Position numbers and translations under genes: made by a program. Under the pieces are notes generated by a model, which did not search any database, was not told the DNA's origin, and saw only the letters and a list, made by a program, of their open reading frames with translations. This document shows positions 47,190 to 60,109 of a stretch of DNA of 64,000 nucleotides, one piece after another (position 1 is the stretch's first letter; each line of letters begins with the position of its first letter). This DNA is from Chlorops oryzae. Taxonomy: Eukaryota > Arthropoda > Insecta > Diptera > Chloropidae. The DNA lies in contig CM035806.1 of NCBI GenBank assembly GCA_020466095.1, positions 7,113,622 through 7,177,621 on the forward strand, read 5' to 3'.

Positions 47190-48467
47190 ACAGGTTGGCT
47201 GATAAGTCCACAAAACCAGTTTCTGACACATAAAGTATTCTTAGGACGTCGCTAGTTTATAATGCATATTATTTTTATATAGTGGCAACCTTCAAATGAT
47301 TCGTGTCAAAATTTGACGTCTGTAAGTCAATTAGTTTGTGAGATAGAGCGTCTTTTGTGAAGCAACTTTTGTTATTGTGAAAAAAATGGAAAAAAAGGAA
47401 TTTCGTGTTTTGATAAAATACTGTTTTCTGAAGGGAAAAAATACAGTGGAAGCAAAAACTTGGCTTGATAATGAGTTTCCGGACTCTGCCCCAGGAAAAT
47501 CAACAATAATTGATTGGTATGCAAAATTCAAGCGTGGTGAAATGAGCACGGAGGACGGTGAACGCAGTGGACGCCCGAAAGAGGTGGTTACCGACGAAAA
47601 CATCAAAAAAATTCACAAAATGATTTTGAATGACCGTAAAATGAAGTTGATCGAGATAGCAGAGGCCTTAAAGATATCAAAGGAACGTGTTGGTCATATC
47701 ATTCATCAATATTTGGATATGAAAAAGCTCTGTGCAAAATGGGTGCCGCGCGAGCTCACATTTGACCAAAAACAACAACGTGTTGATGATTCTGAGCGGT
47801 GTTTGCAGCTGTTAACTCGCAATACACCCGAGTTTTTGCGTCGATATGTGACAATGGATGAAACATGGCTCTATCACTACACTCCTGAGTCCAATCGACA
47901 GTCGGCTGAGTGGACAGCGATCGGTGAACCGTCTCCGAAGCGTGGAAAGACTCAAAAGTCCGCTGGCAAAGTAATGGCCTCTGTTTTTTTGGGATGGGCA
48001 TGGAATAATTTTTATCGATTATCTTGAGAAGGGAAAAACCATCAACAGTGACTATTATATGTCGTTATTGGAGCGTTTGAAGGTCGAAATCGCGGCAAAA
48101 CGGCCCCATATGAAGAAGAAAAAAGTGTTGTTCCACCAAGACAACGCACCGTGCCACAAGTCATTGAGAACGATGGCAAAAATTCATGAATTAGGCTTCG
48201 AATTGCTTCCCCACCCACCGTATTCTCCAGATCTGGCCCCCAGCGACTTTTTCTTGTTCTCAGACCTCAAAAGGATGCTCGCAGGGAAAAAATTTGGCTG
48301 CAATGAAGAGGTGATCGCCGAAACTGAGGCCTATTTTGAGGCAAAACCGAAGGAGTACTACCAAAATGGTATCAAAAAATTGGAAGGTCGTTATAATCGT
48401 TGTATCGCTCTTGAAGGGAACTATGTTGAATAATAAAAACGAATTTTGACAAAAAAAATGTGTTTTT
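47190..48467 (+). mobile_element. Mariner transposon, irritans (Himar-like) subfamily, copy 1, 3' truncated
   Basis: The 5' inverted repeat ACAGGTTGGCTGATAAGTCC follows TA. The next 60 bases are disturbed by short insertions. The body carries a transposase gene with a frameshift. The 3' end stops at ..ATGTGTTTTT and passes directly into SLC6 copy C, so the 3' inverted repeat (present in copy 2 at 51732-51759) is missing. Confidence 0.93.
47386..48433 (+). pseudogene. Mariner transposase, frameshifted
   Basis: Cut-and-paste DDE transposase of the Tc1/mariner superfamily. From ATG 47386 the frame runs through the N-terminal helix-turn-helix DNA-binding domain and the first catalytic Asp (VTMDETWLYHY). 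It leaves frame at a run of seven T at 47984-47990 and stops at 48027. The second part, 48059-48433, is in another frame and holds the second (HQDNAPCH) and third (YSPDLAPSDFF) catalytic Asp and the normal C-terminus (EGNYVE). Domain content and length (about 348 codons) fit a nearly complete irritans-type transposase. The break between the first and second Asp makes it inactive as written. Copy 2 has five T at the same run, so the run itself is unreliable. Confidence 0.92.
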
Positions 48468-50160
48468 GGGCATCGAAACTTCAATATACTATCGAACATG
48501 TTGGGGCGAATGATAACACCAGCCTTTATGGCTGCTATACTTATATGACACATTGGTAAAATACGAACCCATAACGTATAATGGCTATGTGTATCCGGAT
48601 GGAATGTACAGTAAGTTATACATATTAGTTGGTAGCAAAACTAAATTGACCAATTTTAAAACCCCACCCCTGTATAATGTTGATACTTATTGTATTTCAG
48701 CTTTTCGCGCTGGTGCGTGACTGCTTTCGGCATTGGCCAACTTATTATTTGGGGAGTTTACGAAATGAAAAAGCAAAACTCCGATACATTTTGGGAACGT
48801 GTGTGAATACATTTAAACCATTGCCCGATTGGGGTCCAAGGGATCCTGCAACATTAAAAGAATACCAAAACTGCCTGAAAACTTCAAATGAGCACAAAAT
48901 TTTTCAATAGACCCGTGACTCACTTTATAAGATATATGATAACATATATGGGCTAGAGTTTTGTATCCTAACATTTTTCAAAATTTAACCCTCTGCAGCT
49001 GACGTCGTAGTCGACAGACGTCGTAGTCTGACAGACGTCGTAGTCTAGACAGACGTCGTAGTTCTGACAGACGTCGTAGTTTCTGACAGACGTCGTAGTC
49101 TGTACAGACGTCGTAGTCTGACAGACGTCGTAGTCTGACTGACCCCGAAAAACAGTAAATCTTGCGTGCGTTTGTAAAATTCGATGTAAGGATTCTTGCG
49201 CTCTCTGAACAAAATGCATTTTTTCAAACTTTTTATCCTTTCTTCGCTTGAAAAACTTATACTCTTTTAAGAAATAAGTTCAAGAATACGCCAGATAGAA
49301 ATTTCAAGATGAAAATCATTTTATAGAGTTGTCCTGATTTATAAAAACGACGTTTGGTAGACCCCATGTAAGTTTTTTAATAGTTAAAATTAAACCGCGT
49401 ATACTGCAGAGAGTTAAATTAAAAAAAAAAACTTAATGCTTTATTTTGAAATACAGATGCAGAAAGTTCTTTTTATCAGACAGCGAAACATGTGGGTCAT
49501 GAGTATATCCCAAAAAAAAATCGGGAAAATCCTCTGTAAATAGTTGTTATTCATAACATTCCATATTGCCAAATATCATTTCTTTCGATTTTGAGTTCAG
49601 AAGCAAACCACCTGTCCCATAAATTCTAGCCCGAATTCTAAATAAAAAAAATTCCCGGGGAACGAATTCCCGGAGAATTCAACGCTTTTTCTCGATGACT
49701 AAAATACTCCTTTTTTAAATAGATAGGGTAAGGAAAATTATGGGTATGAGTCAAATACCTCTTTCCCCATTAAATTTCTTCCACCAAATATTTAAAAAAA
49801 AAAAAAAGTTTACTCTCGCCAAAAGTAAATTCCCCGGGAATATTCAGAATCGGCCATAGCAGTGTTTATAATTATTTGCAGCTACAGATTTATTCTGTGA
49901 AGAAAAAAACGAATTTTTATTGTTTGTAAATTTCACAGTTTTTAAGATTTTGTATTCAATCGTTTAATACTCTAAGTTTATATATAAATATATTTATGTA
50001 GTTGGACCCTAAATCTATTTGATACACAAATTTTGAATGTGGAAAATACAGCTTACAATAAATTATTTCTCATACGAATTTTTTGGAGTCGTGCAATTGA
50101 AATAACAGATCAATTTGTAATTATCCGTTCAGGAATATCGGGGAACTTGTAATTTCAAAT
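48468..50160 (+). pseudogene. SLC6 3' segment, copy C, broken
   Basis: Starts inside exon 4 (equivalent to 42199, GGGCATCGAAAC) and continues through intron 4, exon 5, 8 minisatellite units (about 49000-49138) and the 3' flank to about 50160. Many one- to five-base insertions and losses destroy the frame, for example in exon 5 near 48703-48715 and 48800. The changes also hit noncoding sequence, unlike the clean copies A and B. Confidence 0.88.
49000..49138. repeat. 17-bp minisatellite, copy C, 8 units
   Basis: Same unit with extra bases inserted in several copies. Confidence 0.9.
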
Positions 50161-50468
50161 TCTTCTTATTTAAAAAATTATTCAACAACACTCATCATAC
50201 ATATTTGAATTTAGAGTCAAAAATTAGTTTCGGAATTCCACTGCGCTAGAATGAAATTTTTTTTTCACCCGTAGCACATTTATAAAAAGAAATAATAATA
50301 GCTTAGCTACCCATTAGCGTAAGTTGAAAATTCAATGACACAAAGATTGGAATAGAATAGTCCACTCTTGCATTTTAAATGTTTATTTTCTTTTTGCACA
50401 ATTTTTGTTCATTAATCAAAAACAATGTATAATTTTTTTCGAAAGTAATATTTTTGTTTCCTTATTAA
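50158..50468. repeat. Left flank repeat of mariner copy 2
   Basis: Shares phrases in order with 51905-52200 (TTCTTCTTATTTAAAA, TACATATTTGAATTTAGA, GGAATTCCACTG, AAAGAAATAATAATA). It also contains words of the copy A/B 3' flank (CTCTTGCATTTT, AAAAACAATG), as if two sequences had been merged. Confidence 0.65.
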
Positions 50469-51759
50469 CATTGGTGTGGCTAGATAAGTCCCAAAAAAGG
50501 TCAATGACACATAGATGGCGTCGCTAATTAAATGCATTTATTTTTATATAGTGGCAACCTTCAAATGATTCGTGTCAAAATTTGACGTCTGTAAGTCAAT
50601 TAGTTTGTGAGATAGAGCGTCTTTTGTGAAGCAACTTTTGTTATTGTGAAAAAAATGGAAAAAAGGAATTTCGTGTTTTGATAAAATACTGTTTTCTGAA
50701 GGAAAAAAACAGTGGAAGCAAAAACTTGGCTTGATAATGATTTCCGGACTCTGCCCCAGGAAAATCAACAATAATTGATTGGTATGCAAAATTCAAGCGT
50801 GGTGAAATGAGCACGGAGGACGGTGAACGCAGTGGACGCCCGAAAGAGTGGTTACCGACGAAAACATCAAAAAAATTCACAAAAGATTTGAATGACCGTA
50901 AAATGAAGTTGATCGAGATAGCAGAGGCCTTAAAGATATCAAAGGAACGTGTTGGTCATATCATTCATCAATATTTGGATATGAAAAAGCTCTGTGCAAA
51001 ATGGGTGCCGCGCGAGCTCACATTTGACCAAAAACAACAACGTGTTGATGATTCTGAGCGGTGTTTGCAGCTGTTAACTCGCAATACACCCGAGTTTTTG
51101 CGTCGATATTGACAATGGATGAAACATGGCTCTATCACTACACCCTGATCCAATCGACAGTCGGCTGAGTGGACAGCGATCGGTGAACCGTCTCCGAAGC
51201 GTGGAAAGACTCAAAAGTCCGCTGGCAAAGTAATGGCCTCTGTTTTTGGGATGGGCATGGAATAATTTTTATCGATTATCTTGAGAAGGGAAAAACCATC
51301 AACAGTGACTATTATATGTCGTTATTGGAGCGTTTGAAGGTCGAAATCGCGGCAAAACGGCCCCATATGAAGAAGAAAAAAGTGTTGTTCCACCAAGACA
51401 ACGCACCGTGCCACAAGTCATTGAGAACGATGGCAAAAATTCATGAATTAGGCTTCGAATTGCTTCCCACCCACCGTATTCTCCAGATCTGGCCCCCAGC
51501 GACTTTTTCTTGTTCTCAGACCTCAAAAGGATGCTCGCAGGGAAAAAATTTGGCTGCAATGAAGAGGTGATCGCCGAAACTGAGGCCTATTTTGAGGCAA
51601 AACCGAAGGAGTACTACCAAAATGGTATCAAAAAATTGGAAGGTCGTTATAATCGTTGTATCGCTCTTGAAGGGGGAACTATGTTGAATAATAAAAACGA
51701 ATTTTGACAAAAAAAATGTGTTTTTCTTTCTTAGACCGGGGACTTATCAGCCAACCTGT
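50469..51759 (+). mobile_element. Mariner transposon, irritans (Himar-like) subfamily, copy 2, damaged
   Basis: A degenerate 5' end (TTGGTGTGGCTAGATAAGTCC) and an intact 3' inverted repeat (GGGGACTTATCAGCCAACCTGT) followed by TA. The body is nearly identical to copy 1, but the transposase frame is interrupted several times: losses near 50702, 50740, 50850, 50885, 51110, 51145 and the five-T run near 51242, among others. All three catalytic Asp regions are still recognisable. It cannot encode a functional product as written. Confidence 0.92.
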
Positions 51760-52494
51760 TATTTTTTTAACCATTCACGATATCGAAATAATTTTGTAGG
51801 TAAATTAATAAGCAAAGACTATATTTAAAGAAAAAGTGTGCTTCAAATCGCAAAATCACGCGTTTTTTATATAAGAATAATTGATAATATGGCAAACAAA
51901 TCATTAATTCTTCTTATTTAAAACACTTCATCATTACATATTTGAATTTAGATGGTCGAAAAATTAGGTTTTCGGAATTCCACTGTGCGGCGTAGAAGTG
52001 AAATGTTTTTTTTTTTTTAACAGCTCGGTACAGCACATTTAATTAAAAAGAAATAATAATACTTAGGGCTAATCCACATTAGGCAGATAAGTTGAAAATT
52101 CTAATGGACACAAAAGTAGTTTGGGAGATAGAGTAATTAATGTGTCTAGCTGTGCCATTTGTAAAATGGTTTATTTTCCCTTTTTGCATCTTTTATGTAT
52201 AATTCAAGAAATTATATGTATAATTTTTTTCGAAAAGATACATACATTTTTTGTATAATTTATCTAAGATTTGGTGGCAGCACTGGGCGTAAGAAAGCCA
52301 ACAAAAAAAAAAGAGCCAAATACAATAAAAGAGAGCCACAGTGCCAAGTGAAAAATAAAGAGCCAGTTTTGGCACCAAAACACCAACTGTGGCAACCGCG
52401 TGTTCACATCTGCTTACAAATACATCCATGAAGCGGAAATATGAAAAAGAAAACAAATCAAAAATTTACTTTTGTTCTTCTTGCTAGGGATGCT
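51760..52494. other. Right flank of mariner copy 2 and spacer
   Basis: 51905-52200 is the right-hand partner of 50158-50468. The remainder is AT-rich and unassigned. Confidence 0.5.
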
Positions 52495-52721
52495 AGTCTT
52501 TTGAAAATACATCGTCGCTTGATGTATCGAAATCGTTTAACATTTTGTATTTTATAACCTCGTAAATGCAAAGCAAGACAGAAGTCGCGATATTGATCAG
52601 TAATTCCTTAAAAAATATCGATCGAAAGCATCGTTTTGCATCGATGGCATAAACAACATGGAATTAATATAAAACATCGATACATATTTTCAATATATCG
52701 ATGCATCGACTAACATCCCTA
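52495..52721. mobile_element. Possible hAT-type MITE upstream of the kinase gene
   Basis: TAGGGATGCTAGTC and GACTAACATCCCTA form inverted ends, with many ATCGATGCATCGAT-type words between. No matching target duplication is visible. Its right end is 138 bases before the kinase start codon, so it may lie within or next to the promoter. Confidence 0.6.
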
Positions 52722-52787
52722 ACTGTGATCAATCTCAAACAAAATTACATTTTTGACATGCGAAATGCGATAATATTGTAAGTGCAT

Positions 52788-56416
<3,629 letters not shown>

Positions 56417-56981
56417 TCCCGAGGGAATAATATATATTGTCTCATCAGGTCATTCCGTATACCCAATTCTATGTATTGTTAAGTATTATAATTTCGGCGC
56501 TATTGGTCAGCACAATGATGGTCGTCAATCATGTGATTTGTAGTACAAAAAGATTCAGGATAGCTGCTTTGCCGAATTAAAAAAAAAAAAAAAAAACATG
56601 TCCAAGCATTCACAAGGAATACACGTCGTCCCGGTAGTTAGAAAATAATTCAACGATTATGCATAGCTTTTAAAAGAACCCCGTAAGTAACTCAAATTTA
56701 ACGAACTCGAATTTTTAACAAATTATATTGGGAACTCCATCCCAAGGCAAAAAGAACACATTCATTTTGAAATGTATTGATATGATGTTATGTGAGTAAA
56801 GTATTTATTGTTGGCTAAAACAAATAACGTTATTTAAATTTCGAAAGATCGAGAGCTGGAATTTTCGTTTTCGAAACATCATCGCTTTTCGAATCAGAAT
56901 AAACAAAAAAAAAAAATATTGATTTCGAATTGCTTTTTTTTTTTTTTTTTGTTTGATTAAACTTAGTGTACAGAGTACTAG
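56417..56981. other. 3' flank of the kinase gene
   Basis: Presumed 3' untranslated region. An A run at 56580-56596 and an AATAAA at about 56901 are the only candidate processing signals. Confidence 0.4.
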
Positions 56982-56989
56982 CAAATTAT

Positions 56990-57231
56990 CAGGTCTCGGA
57001 TTTTGTTGACTTTTATAAAATTAAAGCATACTTTAAGGAGTAAAAATTTTGTTCAACTCGCATAAAGTTAAGATTCAATTCGATTTTTAACTTCAATATG
57101 AATTTTTTGAAGTAAGAAAAGCGGTTTGAATTTCAACTTCGCTTAACTTATTCGTAAAATGTTAGCTAGAAAAAATTTTGCCCCTTTAAGTATGCTTTAA
57201 ATTTATAAAAGTCAACAAAATCCGAGCCCTG
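56990..57231. mobile_element. hAT-type MITE with CAGGTCTCGGATTTTG ends
   Basis: 242 bp. CAGGTCTCGGATTTTGTTGA and its near-perfect inverse (TCAACAAAATCCGAGCCCTG) form the ends; flanks CAAATTAT and CATATTAT differ by one base. The interior phrases TTAAAGCATACTTTA, TTTTGTTCAACTCGCATAAA are shared with 59264-59503. Confidence 0.8.
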
Positions 57232-57910
57232 CATATTATATACATATTTATAAATATTTGCCTCGAATTGAAATTTAAAAAAACGATTATGAGGGTGTTA
57301 TAGAAACCGAAAATTATTGAAATTAGTTTTGAAATCGATACAGTTTTCGTTTTGGTGTTATAGAAACAGACTTCGGAAATTCACAAAGTCTTTTTGAAAT
57401 CCCTTTTAAATTTATACCCAACTAAAATGTGTATTTTTAGAGCTAAAAAACACTCAATTTCAGTTTGGGATAAATTTAAAAAGGTTTTAAAAGGCTTTTT
57501 GAATTGCTCAACTTGCAATTTTGAATCCGGTTTCACATTTGAAGTCGGTTTTGTATCGTTTTAGATGTTACAGAAACGGATTTATCGATTTGATTGTCTG
57601 ATTTAAAACGTGCACAGTTGATAGTTGACAGAAAAGATCGACAGTTTGTGAGCTAAACTCTTCACGGCTGGTTTGTTCATTTAAATATAAGTATATACAG
57701 GGTAGGTCATGGCAACCCTATAACTTTTGACAGGAATGTCAGATCGGCTAATATCATACCGCGTTGGAAACTTCAGTCTTCGAAAACAGCAAAACTGTGT
57801 CGATTTCATATTACTATTTGAAATCGATTGATTTTTTCAATTCAAATTCTGCATCGGTTTCGTTAACATCCCCGAATATTTCTTTCCAATTCCTAAATTA
57901 AATAAATATA
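57232..57910. other. Unassigned spacer
   Basis: Repeated phrases GTGTTATAGAAAC (57295, 57354) and TTTTAGATGTTACAGAAAC (57561) hint at a degraded local repeat. No gene. Confidence 0.4.
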
Positions 57911-58652
57911 GCCCGATCCTGAATATTCGTCCCGCAAGGGTTATCATTTATGATTTACGGGCTTGGCAACCCCGCGGACCCTAGCCAACTGAGGGCCAAA
58001 ACAGACCGACTGAGTATGGAGTCACGATTTGGTAGCGTCGTCATAGTACGGCGTGACAGGTTTGAGCATACGACCTACACTTAGCATGGCGTGTTGCAGC
58101 TATACTAGTTATAGCTGTATTCACGCTGTTAACTAGACATAACATGTTACCACGGGATCCGGTGCGCCCCGGGATGCGTTTTAGCATCCCGCCGGATATT
58201 GGGTTGGCCCTTCGGGGCTTTTCGTGGTGGCTGTGGTAATTTATGAGGTGTGGATAGCACCGTATCCCCACCCAGGATAGCCAATTCGGTCCATACTCAC
58301 TGATGAGGCAAGATGGGTACCTGGGGGAAGAATGCACACTTCCCCTGGGGAAAAAAACCAAAACGTCTGGTGAAGCACCACGTGTATAGACCGGACGCTA
58401 AACTTCAATATCATATATATCCTGAATATTCGAGAGTAAAGTTCTTCTTTCTTAAATATTTGGGGGAAAAATTTGTTGGCAAATGGGTATTTGACCCATA
58501 CCCATAATTCTCCTTACCCTATCTATTTGAAAAAGGAGAATTTCCGTCGTCTTGTTATCTTTGTATTCTCTTCCCAGTGTGATTAGAATGGGAAAATTTT
58601 TTTTCGAAATCCGCAGGAAAAAACTCCCCGGACTATTTTGAATCGGGTTGAT
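57911..58652. mobile_element. CCCGATTCTGAATATTC MITE split by a GC-rich insertion
   Basis: Left end GCCCGATCCTGAATATTCG at 57911 and right end ACTATTTTGAATCGGGTT near 58634-58650 belong to the family of 43343-43556. Between about 57930 and 58420 lies a GC-rich block beginning CGCAAGGGTTATC with ACGGGCTTGGCAA.CCCGCGGACCC, the phrase also found at 9858-9885. After it, AATATTCGAGAGTAAAG resumes MITE-like sequence. Confidence 0.6.
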
Positions 58653-59255
58653 AAATTTTTTTTTTTTTTTTTTTTTTTTAGCAGAAAAGGGAAAAAAGAT
58701 TTATAGAATGCGTCACTTTATTATTCCCCAAAAGTAATGAAATCGAGACACCGAAGCTCTGGAATAATGAGTATGCTCACCTCTGTTGGTATACCTTATG
58801 ATAAAATGAAAAAAAATCAATTTAAAGTACGGATCAAACATTTCGTACATATTCATACTTATATGTATATTATTATATTTATATACACATTTGTGTAAAC
58901 GTATTTTCGTATATAAAATTAAAACTCTGCTAGGAATTTATTGAAATCTTTACATTTGTAAAAAACTTCTGCTCTTATAGTTCCTATTTGAGATACACTA
59001 AAGGAGATATATCCACGACTAAATGTTGCTTCGGGAAAAAGGGGGGTTTTTTTTTTTTTTTTTTATCAGCTCCCTTAATTTTTTGAGAATGCTGCCACTC
59101 ATCCTCTTATGGCAAATGCTTTTCGCAAAGCTATTGTGATAATTTTACAACGTGCCATATCATGAGCTCTATATTTTTGAATAGTTTTAGATTGAAAGCT
59201 TTTTATACATATTACATACAGATATTTCTAACAATAACGCTCTATAATTTTTATC
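58653..59255. other. Unassigned spacer
   Basis: T runs at 58658-58679 and 59047-59064. No gene or element end. Confidence 0.4.
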
Positions 59256-59263
59256 ATTATTAC

Positions 59264-59503
59264 TAGAGCTGTCAAAAATATGCATTTATAGATTTAAAGC
59301 ATACTTTATGGAGTAAAAATTTTGTTCAACTCGCATAAAGTTAAGATTCAAATAGATTTTTAACTTCAATAAGTATATTTATGAAGGTAGAAAAGCCGTT
59401 TGAAGTTCAACTTCACTAGACTTATTCACAAAATGTTGGTAAGAAAACTTTTCCCCCATAAAGTATGCTTTAAATTTATAATTGCATGTTTTTGACAGCT
59501 CTA
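59264..59503. mobile_element. hAT-type MITE with TAGAGCTGTCAAAA ends
   Basis: 240 bp with TAGAGCTGTCAAAAA and its inverse at the ends and a perfect 8-bp target duplication ATTATTAC (59256-59263 and 59504-59511). Interior shared with 56990-57231 although the ends differ. Confidence 0.9.
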
Positions 59504-59511
59504 ATTATTAC

Positions 59512-60109
59512 GGTTATTGTAAATCAAAAAATTGTCCCATTCTCTTTCAAAAACAAAAAGAGACAAAGTCAAACAACTACGGCTCACAAAATTTTTTGAA
59601 CTCTGTTCCGTATTTAGACAACGAAGCATCCATATTCTAAAATCTTAAATTTATGCTACACACGCCCCTCCCACTCTTCTCTTCCAAATTCTGTCTTTGG
59701 ACCAAGAATCCAAAGTCCATACAACCTTTTCGGAAAAGATTAAGAAAATTGAAAATAATTTCAAAAAAAAAAAAAAAACATTCTGCACACGAGATGTCGC
59801 TCCTCCCTCCATCTTTACGGTTCAGGCCCAAGCTTGAATACCAAAAAATGTTTTTCTATTTTTTATTTTCCTTTCACTTTGTTCTAAATTAGGCTATTTT
59901 AATTATTTTATCGTTTTATATAAGGAATATATTGCCAAGAGATGTCCAGCAAAAAAAAAAAAAAAAACATATATATATATATTTATATATATCGGCACAT
60001 TCGATTCACCTGCTGCGTGAACCTGAAATATTCAGGCTCATGCAAGATGATGATGTTACCCGTCCCACGGTGTATATATGTATATAGATCACATCAGTCT
60101 ACATGGTGT
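59512..60109. other. 3' flank of the ENT4-like gene
   Basis: A short TA microsatellite at about 59970-59990 and an A run at 59762-59777. Presumed 3' untranslated and intergenic sequence. Confidence 0.4.

Noticed and set aside
47386..48433. Intact, active mariner transposase
   Set aside because: The frame breaks at a T run between the first and second catalytic Asp, and the element lacks its 3' inverted repeat.
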